Shown here piece by piece: positions 29,132 through 37,204 of a DNA stretch of 64,000 bases. Position numbers and translations under genes: made by a program. Each line of letters starts with the position of its first letter. Position 1 is the first letter of the stretch. This DNA comes from Paludicola sp. MB14-C6 (GTDB lineage Bacteria; Bacillota; Clostridia; Oscillospirales; Ruminococcaceae), in NCBI RefSeq assembly GCF_030908625.1, contig NZ_CP133133.1:248001-312000 (forward strand), in the 5' to 3' direction. The notes below the pieces were generated by a model. That model saw only the letters and a list, made by a program, of their open reading frames with translations. It had not been told where the DNA came from and searched no databases.

Positions 29132-29665
29132 GTGGATAAAAATAAAACGAGAGAAAGAAATATTTTGCAGTTAACGCAATTAGCACTATTGTTTGCGTTA
29201 ACTGTGGTTCTTATGGTTGTGGAATCTTTAATACCTCCAATTCCAATGCTTCCACCAGGCGTAAAAATCGGTTTATCAAATATCGTAACAATGTATGTGC
29301 TTTTTTACTTAGGAAAAAAATATGCTTTTGTTATTTTAGGGTTGAAAGGACTCTTTGTTTTTATAACAAGGGGTGCAACAGCATTTATATTAAGTTTCAG
29401 TGGAGGATTATTATCTATCATTGTTATGATTGTTATATTAATGTTGAAAAAAATTAACATTTCGTATATAATTATAAGTATGTGTGCAGCTATTGCTCAC
29501 AATTTGGCGCAATTATGTGTTGCAAGCATTCTTTTAAAAACAACTACTGTTTTTTATTATTCACCAATATTGATTGTTTCTGGTGTTGTAATGGGAATTA
29601 TAACAGGAATTGTTTTAAAAGCTACGCTTCCTGCAATGCGTAGAATAAAAGTTTTCACCAAATAA
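29132..29665 (+). CDS. Gx transporter family membrane protein (EetB/HepS-I-like)
   Basis: A 177-residue protein with five or six membrane helices, a PPIPMLPPGVKIGLSNIVTM motif (about 35-54) and GLKGLFVFITRGATAFI. It belongs to the Gx transporter family, often misnamed heptaprenyl diphosphate synthase component I. Members accompany rnf and extracellular-electron-transfer genes, and EetB of Listeria-type systems is thought to be related. The start is GTG with AAGGTGG before it. rnfC follows at 32 nt, so it probably leads the rnf operon. The usual NusG-domain II (EetA-like) neighbour is missing. Confidence 0.82.
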   Translation: MDKNKTRERNILQLTQLALLFALTVVLMVVESLIPPIPMLPPGVKIGLSNIVTMYVLFYLGKKYAFVILGLKGLFVFITRGATAFILSFSGGLLSIIVMIVILMLKKINISYIIISMCAAIAHNLAQLCVASILLKTTTVFYYSPILIVSGVVMGIITGIVLKATLPAMRRIKVFTK

Positions 29666-29697
29666 ATACAAAGTTAATCGAAAAATAGGAGGTTAAT

Positions 29698-31002
29698 ATG
29701 CCAATCATTAAAAGTAAAAAATCTTTGCATGGCGCATTGGTTTCTCATTGTAAAAAATCAAAAGATAATGAGACTGAAACAATTCCAATTCCAAGCAAGG
29801 TAAAAATTCCTATGATACAGCATATGGGTGCTCCGTGTAGCCCACTTGTAAAAGTCGGAGATCAAGTGTATGTTGGACAAAAAATAGGTGAAAGTCCAGA
29901 GTATTTCTCTGTTCCTATTCATGCAAGCTGTTCAGGCGTAGTGAAGGCAATAGAGGATTTTAACACACCAATGGGCGTAAGCTGTAAGTCGGTGGTAATT
30001 GAAACTGATGGGCAACAAACCGTTGATCCTGAAATTAAAGTACCAACTGCTAATAATAAAGATGAATTTATTACTGCTGTTAAAGAATCCGGATTAGTAG
30101 GTTTAGGCGGAGCTGGTTTCCCAACTTTTATAAAGCTAGCTTACAAGGATATTGATAGTGTTAAGAATCTTGTAATTAATGCTGCAGAATGTGAACCATA
30201 TATTACTGCTGATTATCGTGAATGTTTAGAAAGCACTCAAAACATTGTTGAAGGCATAAATCTTGTTAAAAAACACTTAAATATTGAAAATATCTATATT
30301 GGCGTTGAAGATAATAAACCGGAAGCAGTTCAAGTATTAAATAAAGCTTTTCATGATAGTTCTGATGTGAAAATCGTAAGATTAAAAACAATTTACCCAC
30401 AAGGAGCAGAAAAATCAATTATCTATGCAACATGTGGTATCGTTGTTGAAGAGGGTAAATTGCCAGCTGATCATGGCGTAATTGTATTAAATATTTCTAC
30501 CGTTGGCTTTATCGGAAGCTATATGAAAACAGGAATGCCTTTAGTATCTAAACGCATCACTGTTGATGGCGATTTTGTTTCAAATCCGAAAAATTTACGT
30601 GTTCCAATCGGTATTGATATTCAAACAGTATTAGAATATTGCAACATCAAAGAAGAATACGGAAAAGTTCTTATGGGCGGACCTATGATGGGTATTACAG
30701 TAAATGATACCTTAACACCAATAATAAAAAATAATAACGCTATTATCGTTCTATCAAAAGAAGCTTCTATTGCTCCTCCTACAACAGCATGTATTCGTTG
30801 TGGCAAATGTATTGCAGTTTGCCCGTTAAAACTAATGCCGGCTAAACTTGAAAAAGCCTACGATAATAAAAATGTGGAATTATTGAACGAGCTACACATT
30901 TCACTTTGTATCAACTGCGGTTGCTGCACATATATTTGTCCTGCAAAGCGACATTTAGCACAAAAGAACCAATTAGCAAAAGCATTGGTTAGAAATAAAT
31001 AG
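29698..31002 (+). CDS. rnfC: Rnf complex subunit RnfC
   Basis: Peripheral NADH/ferredoxin-side subunit of the ion-pumping ferredoxin:NAD oxidoreductase. The 434 residues contain a biotinyl-like N-terminal fold, the NADH/FMN region VGLGGAGFPTFIKL with NAAECEPYITADYRE, and two [4Fe-4S] motifs, CIRCGKCIAVCP and CINCGCCTYICP, near the C-terminus. The start has TAGGAGG. It is the first of six rnf genes in the order C-D-G-E-A-B, as in other clostridia. Confidence 0.95.
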   Translation: MPIIKSKKSLHGALVSHCKKSKDNETETIPIPSKVKIPMIQHMGAPCSPLVKVGDQVYVGQKIGESPEYFSVPIHASCSGVVKAIEDFNTPMGVSCKSVVIETDGQQTVDPEIKVPTANNKDEFITAVKESGLVGLGGAGFPTFIKLAYKDIDSVKNLVINAAECEPYITADYRECLESTQNIVEGINLVKKHLNIENIYIGVEDNKPEAVQVLNKAFHDSSDVKIVRLKTIYPQGAEKSIIYATCGIVVEEGKLPADHGVIVLNISTVGFIGSYMKTGMPLVSKRITVDGDFVSNPKNLRVPIGIDIQTVLEYCNIKEEYGKVLMGGPMMGITVNDTLTPIIKNNNAIIVLSKEASIAPPTTACIRCGKCIAVCPLKLMPAKLEKAYDNKNVELLNELHISLCINCGCCTYICPAKRHLAQKNQLAKALVRNK

Positions 31003-31017
31003 AAAAGGATGAAATAA

Positions 31018-31944
31018 GTGAATAAATTAGTTGTATCACCATCCCCACACATATTAAGTAAAAACTCAACGTCTAATATAATGTTTGATGTTATCATTGC
31101 TTTATTTCCTGCATTAATCGCAGGTATATTCTTTTTTGGACCTCGTGCATTAATCATTACATTAGTATGCGTTGCTTCATGTGTAGGATTCGAGTATTTA
31201 ACTCGTAAGTTAATGAAAAGAAGCAACACGATTTCTGATTTAAGTGCTGCTGTAACGGGTATTTTATTAGCATTTAATTTACCACCAGCTATTCCTATTT
31301 GGGTAGCTATTTTAGGCTCCTTCTTTGCAATTGTAATTGTAAAGCAAATGTTTGGTGGAATTGGTCAAAATTTTGCTAATCCAGCAATCGCTGCTCGAAT
31401 TATTTTGTTAGTATCTTTTTCAACATACATGACAACATGGGCGCAACCATTTGGCTACAAAGCAGGAGTAGATGCTATTGCAAATGCAACTCCTTTAGTT
31501 AATATTAACTCAGCTAATACTTTGGACTTGTTCTTAGGAAATGTTCCCGGCTGTATTGGTGAAGTTAGTGCGCTTGCGTTGTTAATTGGCGGTGTTTACT
31601 TAGTAATACGTAAAGTAATTAACCCAATTATACCGATTACTTTTATTGGTACTGTTTTCGTTTTAACTTGGGTAATGGGTGAAAATCCTGTTAACCATAT
31701 TTTTGCTGGTGGTTTGATGATTGGTGCAATATTTATGGCAACCGATTATTCAACTTCACCATCTACTTTTAAAGGTAAAATTATCTTTGCTGTTGGATGT
31801 GGCTTAATTACATCAGTTATTCGAGTATTTGGTTCTTATCCGGAAGGTGTTTCTTACGCTATTTTGTTAATGAACTTAGTAACTCCCTTAATTGATAGAT
31901 ATACAAAAGTAAGACCAGTTGGTGTAGTAAGGGGTGCGAAATAA
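31018..31944 (+). CDS. rnfD: Rnf complex subunit RnfD
   Basis: Integral membrane subunit with about nine helices in 308 residues. IANATPLVN (154-162) holds the SATPL-type site where FMN is attached, likely at Thr158. It starts with GTG behind AAAAGGA and ends directly at the rnfG start. Confidence 0.94.
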   Translation: MNKLVVSPSPHILSKNSTSNIMFDVIIALFPALIAGIFFFGPRALIITLVCVASCVGFEYLTRKLMKRSNTISDLSAAVTGILLAFNLPPAIPIWVAILGSFFAIVIVKQMFGGIGQNFANPAIAARIILLVSFSTYMTTWAQPFGYKAGVDAIANATPLVNINSANTLDLFLGNVPGCIGEVSALALLIGGVYLVIRKVINPIIPITFIGTVFVLTWVMGENPVNHIFAGGLMIGAIFMATDYSTSPSTFKGKIIFAVGCGLITSVIRVFGSYPEGVSYAILLMNLVTPLIDRYTKVRPVGVVRGAK

Positions 31945-32490
31945 ATGTATAAAGAAATTATTAAACCAACCCTTGTACTTATCATTATTGCAGCTATTAT
32001 AAGTGGTATACTAGCATTCACTTACAACGCAGCGGGGATTGGCGAACTTGGCAAAGGGCTAAGTCAAGAAGAGCTGGATAAAAATATAAAAGAAGTATTG
32101 CCAAAGGGTACAAAACTAAAATATTTTGATTTTGCATTGGAAGATGCTTCCGTATTAGGAATTTATAATGATGAAGGCGGTGCTGGCTGCGCAATTCATG
32201 TAGTTACTAAAGGCTACGGTGGAGAGATGAAAGTGCTGATAGGACTAGATAAAGATGGAGCAGTTACCGGTGCTAAGGTATTGGAGTCTCAAGAAACACC
32301 GGGACTTGGTACTAAAATATCAGAAAAACCATTCCTTGATAAATATCTTGGTAAAAAAGCAGAAGTGAAACTTACAAAGGACGGCGGGGAAATAGAAGGA
32401 ATTGCAGGTGCAACTATTTCTTCAAATGCATTTACTAAGGCTGTTAATAAAGCTTTTGAAGTATTTAATAAAGTAAAGGGGGATTTATAA
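31945..32490 (+). CDS. rnfG: Rnf complex subunit RnfG
   Basis: Outward-facing flavoprotein subunit of 181 residues: one N-terminal membrane helix (about 8-27) and an FMN_bind domain with SQETPGLGTKI. GIAGATISS (152-160) is the flavinylation motif with Thr157 as likely acceptor, a predicted target of the ApbE encoded 3 kb upstream. It begins without a gap after rnfD. Confidence 0.95.
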   Translation: MYKEIIKPTLVLIIIAAIISGILAFTYNAAGIGELGKGLSQEELDKNIKEVLPKGTKLKYFDFALEDASVLGIYNDEGGAGCAIHVVTKGYGGEMKVLIGLDKDGAVTGAKVLESQETPGLGTKISEKPFLDKYLGKKAEVKLTKDGGEIEGIAGATISSNAFTKAVNKAFEVFNKVKGDL

Positions 32491-32491
32491 T

Positions 32492-33157
32492 ATGAGCAAT
32501 TGGAAAGTGTTTGCAAACGGTATTATTAAAGAAAACCCTGTACTTGTTATGTTGCTTGGTACATGTCCTACATTAGCTGTTACCACTTTAGCACAAAACA
32601 GCATAGGCATGGGACTAGCTGCTACTTTTGTGTTAATTTGTTCAAACGTTGTCATTTCTATGGTTAAGAATGTCGTTCCAAAACAAGTTCGATTACCAAG
32701 CTATATTATCATTATTGCAGGTTTTGTTACTTTTGTTTCTTTTATCTTGCAAAAGTTTGTTCCAAATCTATATGATGCATTAGGAATCTACTTACCATTA
32801 ATCACAGTAAACTGTATCATTCTTGGTAGAGCAGAGATGTTTGCAAGCAAAAATAAAGTTTTCGCATCATTTTTAGATGGACTAGGAATGGGAATTGGGT
32901 TTACATTAGCTCTATTTATTATCGGCTCTATCCGTGAGCTATTAGGAAGCGGAACTTATTTTGGCAACTCTATTGGCGAATGGTATCAACCAATTAAATT
33001 CTTTACGTCTTCAGCTGGTGGATTCTTTGTGTTTGGTGTAGTAATAGCCGTGGTCAATATACTAACTCATTATAAAATATCTTCTAAAAAAATCGGCTGT
33101 GGCAATTGCCCAAATTCAGTGGCTTGTGCAGGTGTTGAGAAAGGAGCGTGCAAATAA
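32492..33157 (+). CDS. rnfE: Rnf complex subunit RnfE
   Basis: Integral membrane subunit, 221 residues with six predicted helices; NPVLVMLLGTCPTLAVT at the N-terminus and YLPLITVNCIILGRAE are family signatures. The C-terminal tail has a cluster of cysteines (CGNCPNSVACAG, ending in EKGACK) after the last helix, seen in a subset of clostridial RnfE proteins. The stop overlaps the rnfA start by one base. Confidence 0.94.
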   Translation: MSNWKVFANGIIKENPVLVMLLGTCPTLAVTTLAQNSIGMGLAATFVLICSNVVISMVKNVVPKQVRLPSYIIIIAGFVTFVSFILQKFVPNLYDALGIYLPLITVNCIILGRAEMFASKNKVFASFLDGLGMGIGFTLALFIIGSIRELLGSGTYFGNSIGEWYQPIKFFTSSAGGFFVFGVVIAVVNILTHYKISSKKIGCGNCPNSVACAGVEKGACK

Positions 33158-33759
33158 TGAAAGATATGTTTATCATTTTATTGAGTGCGATTCTTGTTGA
33201 AAACTTTGTGCTTGCTAAATTTATGGGTATTTGTCCATTTATTGGCGTTTCCAAAAAAATGAGTTCTGCAGTCGGCATGAGCGCTGCGGTAACTTTTGTA
33301 ATGGTTATGGCAACGGCTTTAACATTCCCAGTTTACAAATATTTGCTTGAACGATATGATTTACAATATTTAAAAACAATTGCATTTATATTAATTATCG
33401 CGCTATTTGTTCAGCTAGTTGAAATTATTCTTAAGAAATATGCGAAATCTTTATATAATGCATTGGGTGTATACTTGCCTTTAATTACAACCAACTGTGC
33501 TGTATTAGGTGTAACAATATTAAATATCGATAAAGAGCTTACCTTTGGTCAATCAATAGTGAATGCGCTTGGTGGTGGTCTTGGCTTCGCATTAGCACTT
33601 GTTATTTTTGCAGGTGTAAGAGAACGTATTGAAGCTTCTGATTTACCGAAAGCATTCAAGGGAATTCCTGCTACATTAATAGCAGCTTCAATTGTATCGG
33701 TTTCTTTTAGCGGATTTGGCGGAATTGTTGAAAACATGGCAAATGCAATATTCAAATAA
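33157..33759 (+). CDS. rnfA: Rnf complex subunit RnfA
   Basis: Integral membrane subunit, 200 residues, homologous to and inverted relative to RnfE: ILVENFVLAKFMGICPFIGVS and YLPLITTNCAVLGVTI carry the cysteines that hold the intramembrane [2Fe-2S] cluster shared with RnfE. The ATG at 33157 follows AAGGAG and shares one base with the rnfE stop. Confidence 0.95.
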   Translation: MKDMFIILLSAILVENFVLAKFMGICPFIGVSKKMSSAVGMSAAVTFVMVMATALTFPVYKYLLERYDLQYLKTIAFILIIALFVQLVEIILKKYAKSLYNALGVYLPLITTNCAVLGVTILNIDKELTFGQSIVNALGGGLGFALALVIFAGVRERIEASDLPKAFKGIPATLIAASIVSVSFSGFGGIVENMANAIFK

Positions 33760-33792
33760 TATCAGTTTGCCATAATATAGGAGGATAAGAAA

Positions 33793-34593
33793 ATGCTTTA
33801 TAATATACTAATTCCAGTAGCAATCTTTATTGGATTAGGCTTAGTAGCAGGTATCGCTTTATCTATCTTTTCAAAGATTTTCGCTGTAGAAACAGATGAA
33901 AGAACCGAGAAGATTCTTGAAGCATTACCAGGCTTGAATTGTGGCGTTTGCGGTTTTTCCGGATGTGAAAACTATGCAAATAATTTAGTAAACAATGATG
34001 CTCCAACAAACAGATGTGTTCCTGGCGGAGATAAAGCTTCAAAAAAGATTAGCGCTATTTTAGGTAAAGATTATGTGGATGTTATTGAAATGGAAGCAAC
34101 TGTTCGTTGTGGTGGACAAGTTCCTGATGCAACAGAAGATAACTTTATTTATGATGGCGAAAAAACTTGCGTTGCTTGTAATATGTTTTATCAAGGAAAA
34201 GGCAAATGCGATTATGGTTGTATCGGATTTGGAGATTGTGTAAAGAAATGTCCTGAAGGTGCAATCAGCATTGTAGATGAAATCGCTGTAGTAAATACCG
34301 ATTTATGTGTAGGATGTACGCTATGTGTCGCTACTTGTCCTAAACATTTAATTCAAATGAAACGACATGATAAAAAGGTCTTTGTTCGTTGCTCTAGCTG
34401 TAATAATGGTAAAGCGACTATCAATAATTGCGCACACGGTTGTATAGGTTGTAAAAAATGTGAAAAAACCTGTCCTTCCGGAGCAATTACAGTGACGAAT
34501 AATCTTGCAAGTATTGATTATGAAAAATGTACAAATTGCATGGAATGCGTAAATGTTTGTCCAATGAAATGTATTAACGTCATATCTCAATAA
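33793..34593 (+). CDS. rnfB: Rnf complex subunit RnfB
   Basis: Ferredoxin-facing iron-sulfur subunit, 266 residues. An N-terminal membrane helix is followed by the CGVCGFSGCENYA cluster domain, then several ferredoxin-type motifs: CIGFGDCVKKCPEG, CVGCTLCVATCP, CIGCKKCEKTCPSG and CTNCMECVNVCP. This is the long clostridial form. It is the last gene of the operon and is followed by a strong terminator. Confidence 0.95.
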   Translation: MLYNILIPVAIFIGLGLVAGIALSIFSKIFAVETDERTEKILEALPGLNCGVCGFSGCENYANNLVNNDAPTNRCVPGGDKASKKISAILGKDYVDVIEMEATVRCGGQVPDATEDNFIYDGEKTCVACNMFYQGKGKCDYGCIGFGDCVKKCPEGAISIVDEIAVVNTDLCVGCTLCVATCPKHLIQMKRHDKKVFVRCSSCNNGKATINNCAHGCIGCKKCEKTCPSGAITVTNNLASIDYEKCTNCMECVNVCPMKCINVISQ

Positions 34594-34597
34594 ATCG

Positions 34598-34627
34598 AAA
34601 GCCCACCGATAAGGTGGGCTTTCTTTA
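34598..34627 (+). terminator. terminator of the rnf operon
   Basis: Perfect 10-bp stem AAAGCCCACC / GGTGGGCTTT with a 5-nt loop, right after rnfB, followed by CTTTAT. Confidence 0.88.
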
Positions 34628-34659
34628 TAGCTGTAGTAATCAATATTTGATTTATCTTT

Positions 34660-34794
34660 TTAAACATCGTTATTCTTAATAGAATGTTTTTTAGCATTTT
34701 TATTATGGTTTTGGTTTTCTTTCGTTATTGGAGTTTGTCCGTTGCATTTTTCCATTCGGGCTTTTTTGTTATCTGGTTGACTATCTTTTGGCAT
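34660..34794 (-). CDS. 44-residue hydrophilic small protein
   Basis: A short frame starting MPKDSQPDNKKARMEKCNG and ending KKHSIKNNDV. It is rich in Lys and Asn, has a single Cys and a TPITKENQNH centre, and no hydrophobic stretch. It has a convincing GGGGGAT ribosome site 6 bases before ATG and begins 11 nt after the stop of the upstream gene on the same strand, so it is probably the second gene of a two-gene operon. I do not recognise the family. Its composition is like small spore or nucleic-acid-associated proteins of clostridia, but that is only a guess. Confidence 0.6.
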   Translation of the reverse strand: MPKDSQPDNKKARMEKCNGQTPITKENQNHNKNAKKHSIKNNDV

Positions 34795-34805
34795 TTTTAT
34801 CCCCC

Positions 34806-35045
34806 TTACATAATATGTGTTTCAGTTGATGATGAACAGATTTCATATCCTAATTTTTCGATTCTCTCTTGAATTTGCGGTTGATAAACGCCTGTAGTGT
34901 CATAATCCACTGCTAAGGTATTTTTAACAGGATTAACACTTACTGAAATTACGCCAGGATATTTATTCAATTCTTTTTTTAGCTCCTTTAAATCTCTTTT
35001 TCCATCAATACTCTTTAATGTAAAATAAGCACTTTCTTTTGACAT
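34806..35045 (-). CDS. HMA-like domain protein lacking the CxxC metal site
   Basis: A 79-residue protein with the beta-alpha-beta pattern of heavy-metal-associated domains: AYFTLKSIDGKRDLKELKKE, GVISVSVNPVKNTLAVDYD, then IQERIEKLGYEI. The metal-binding CxxC normally in the first loop is absent and the only cysteine is near the C-terminus (EICSSS), so copper or mercury handling as in CopZ is unlikely. The start has a full AAAGGAGG site. The fold call is by pattern; the function is unknown. Confidence 0.68.
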   Translation of the reverse strand: MSKESAYFTLKSIDGKRDLKELKKELNKYPGVISVSVNPVKNTLAVDYDTTGVYQPQIQERIEKLGYEICSSSTETHIM

Positions 35046-35140
35046 AGTAACCTCCTTTTATTTGATATTTATAATTTTATTTGTTATTATTATTTAAAAA
35101 TAGTGTTTGTAGATAATAATTATATATGCAAATGTAAGCA

Positions 35141-35169
35141 TTGATTTTCACATCTATACATTTTATAAT
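35141..35169 (+). promoter_or_regulatory. sigma-A promoter of the NTF2-like / glycosylase genes
   Basis: TTGATT (35141-35146) and TATAAT (35164-35169) with a 17-bp spacer, 28 bp before the next start. Confidence 0.72.
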
Positions 35170-35197
35170 AAAGCTACACATAAGAAGGAATAGTAAT

Positions 35198-35581
35198 ATG
35201 AGTTATAAAAATAGAGTAAAAGATTTATGGAATAACATATCAATTCAAAACTGGAATGTAATAAAAGACTATTTTGATGATAATGCAGTCATCTATTGGC
35301 ATAACACAAATGAAAAATTTACGATAAACAATTTTATTACGGCTAATAGCGTTTATCCTGGAAATTGGGAAATAGAAGTTCAACGATTAGAAGAAATAGG
35401 CGATTTGGTAATTAGCGTTGTATTAGTTACATCAAAAGAAGATGGGACTTCTTTTTACGCAACATCATTTTTTCAATTTAAAGACGATTCTATTATAGAA
35501 ATAAGTGAATATTGGAGTGATAATGGTGAACCTCCACAATGGAGAAAAAATTTAAATATAGCTAAACCAATTATAGAATAG
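35198..35581 (+). CDS. nuclear transport factor 2-like (SnoaL) protein
   Basis: A 127-residue protein of the NTF2/SnoaL cone fold: VKDLWNNISIQNWNVIKDYF, DDNAVIYWHNTNEKFT, then strands ending FFQFKDDSIIEISEYWSDNG and the family-typical EPPQWRK end. The ATG at 35198 follows AAGGAA; an upstream ATG would include the promoter. It starts a run of three genes with two DNA glycosylases. No catalytic role can be named. Confidence 0.75.
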   Translation: MSYKNRVKDLWNNISIQNWNVIKDYFDDNAVIYWHNTNEKFTINNFITANSVYPGNWEIEVQRLEEIGDLVISVVLVTSKEDGTSFYATSFFQFKDDSIIEISEYWSDNGEPPQWRKNLNIAKPIIE

Positions 35582-35591
35582 AGGTAAGACT

Positions 35592-36089
35592 ATGAATGAA
35601 CTTGTAACACATACGTTGGAACCTATCTATACATCTCAATCTAAAGTGTTGATACTAGGAACAATGCCGTCTCCTAAATCAAGAGAAATTGGTTTTTATT
35701 ACTCTCATCCGCAAAATCGCTTTTGGAGAGTTCTTTCCACTATATTGAATGAACCGATACCAAATACGACTGAGCAAAAGATAGAAATGCTAAATAACAA
35801 TCATATTGCTTTATGGGATGTATTACAATCGTGTGAAATTACCGGCGCTGATGATAATAGTATTCGCAATCCTGCCGCAAATGATATCAATCAAATCAGA
35901 AAAGAAGCAAAAATAAAAGCAATCTTTACAACTGGGAAAAAGGCAACGCAATTATATCAAAAACTGTGTTTACATGATACTAATATGCCATCTGTTTATC
36001 TTCCATCAACAAGCCCTGCAAATTGTAAAAACTGTACGATTGAAACATTAACTGAAGCATATGGTGTTATTTTAAACTATTTAATATAA
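35592..36089 (+). CDS. DNA-deoxyinosine glycosylase (UDG superfamily, family 6)
   Basis: Removes hypoxanthine (deaminated adenine) from DNA. The 165 residues have LILGTMPSPKSREIGFYY (motif I), HPQNRFWRVL and a C-terminal STSPAN motif, the pattern of the HDG family rather than of Mug or Ung. It follows the NTF2-like gene by 10 nt and precedes mutY by 8 nt, making a small base-excision-repair operon. Confidence 0.85.
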   Translation: MNELVTHTLEPIYTSQSKVLILGTMPSPKSREIGFYYSHPQNRFWRVLSTILNEPIPNTTEQKIEMLNNNHIALWDVLQSCEITGADDNSIRNPAANDINQIRKEAKIKAIFTTGKKATQLYQKLCLHDTNMPSVYLPSTSPANCKNCTIETLTEAYGVILNYLI

Positions 36090-36097
36090 GGAATTTT

Positions 36098-37135
36098 ATG
36101 AATACAAATACGTTAAAGCAAATATCAAATCCATTGTTAAAATGGTATTATCAAAATGCAAGAATACTGCCTTGGCGTGATAATCCAATGCCATATTACG
36201 TTTGGATCTCAGAAATTATGTTGCAGCAAACAAGAGTAGAAGCAGTGAAACCATATTTTATACGTTTCATTGAGTCATTATCCGATGTGAAATCTCTTGC
36301 TTGCGTTGACGATGAAAAACTGATGAAATTATGGGAAGGCTTAGGATACTATAATCGTGCACGCAATTTAAAAAAGGCTGCCCAAATTATAGTTGAGCAA
36401 TATAATGGAGAATTACCTGCTCAATATGATAAGCTTTGTGAATTACCCGGAATTGGGCCATATACAGCTGGGGCAATAGCGTCCATTGCATTTCATTTAC
36501 CCGTTCCAGCAGTAGATGGCAATGTATTGCGTGTAATTTCACGAGTGTTAGGCAGTAAGAAAAATATTAGTGAATTAAAAGTAAAACAGGAAATGCAACA
36601 AAAAATACAGGAGATGCTGCCTGAAGATGTAAGTGGGTTTAATCAAGCTTTAATGGAATTAGGTGCAATAATATGTATTCCTAATGGTGCACCTAAGTGT
36701 GATATTTGCCCACTCAATGAGATTTGTAATGCAAATCAAAGGGGTATACAACTAAAAATACCAATTAAGAGTAAGAAAAATGCCCGTAAAGTAGAAAACT
36801 TGACAGTGCTAATCATTCAATATCATGATAAAATTGGAATTAGAAAGAGAATACAAAAAGGAGTATTGTTTGATTTATGGGAGTTACCTAATGTTAATAA
36901 AAAGCTAACTATGCAGCAAATTGAAACGCAACTTAAGGAATGGGGGATTACACCACTTTCAATCCGTTCTCAATCGAATGCAAAGCATATTTTTACTCAT
37001 ATAGAATGGCATATGAATGCATACTATATTGAAACCTATGATGTTGAAAATATAAATCTATTTGAATGGGTTACTATTCAACAATTAAGTCAAGATTATG
37101 CATTGCCTACAGCATTCAAGAAGCTATTAAAATAA
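36098..37135 (+). CDS. mutY: adenine DNA glycosylase MutY
   Basis: Removes A mispaired with 8-oxoG. The 345 residues show WISEIMLQQTRVEAVKPYF, the helix-hairpin-helix LPGIGPYTAGA followed by VDGNVLRVISR with the catalytic Asp, and a [4Fe-4S] motif CX7CX2CX5C (CIPNGAPKCDICPLNEIC); one residue longer than the E. coli spacing. A NUDIX-like C-terminal domain (about 235-340) reads 8-oxoG. It probably shares a transcript with the upstream glycosylase. Confidence 0.93.
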   Translation: MNTNTLKQISNPLLKWYYQNARILPWRDNPMPYYVWISEIMLQQTRVEAVKPYFIRFIESLSDVKSLACVDDEKLMKLWEGLGYYNRARNLKKAAQIIVEQYNGELPAQYDKLCELPGIGPYTAGAIASIAFHLPVPAVDGNVLRVISRVLGSKKNISELKVKQEMQQKIQEMLPEDVSGFNQALMELGAIICIPNGAPKCDICPLNEICNANQRGIQLKIPIKSKKNARKVENLTVLIIQYHDKIGIRKRIQKGVLFDLWELPNVNKKLTMQQIETQLKEWGITPLSIRSQSNAKHIFTHIEWHMNAYYIETYDVENINLFEWVTIQQLSQDYALPTAFKKLLK

Positions 37136-37204
37136 ACGCACTGGTAATATGCTTTAGGGTATGGTAAAATAAAAAATATGTTACTTTGGAAAGGATGTTT
37201 CAAT

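Noticed and set aside
34684..34872. Rightward open frame of 62 residues, rich in Phe and Trp, downstream of rnfB
   Set aside because: It is the complement of the two leftward small genes, has no ribosome site, and its hydrophobic composition is the mirror of their Lys/Asn codons.
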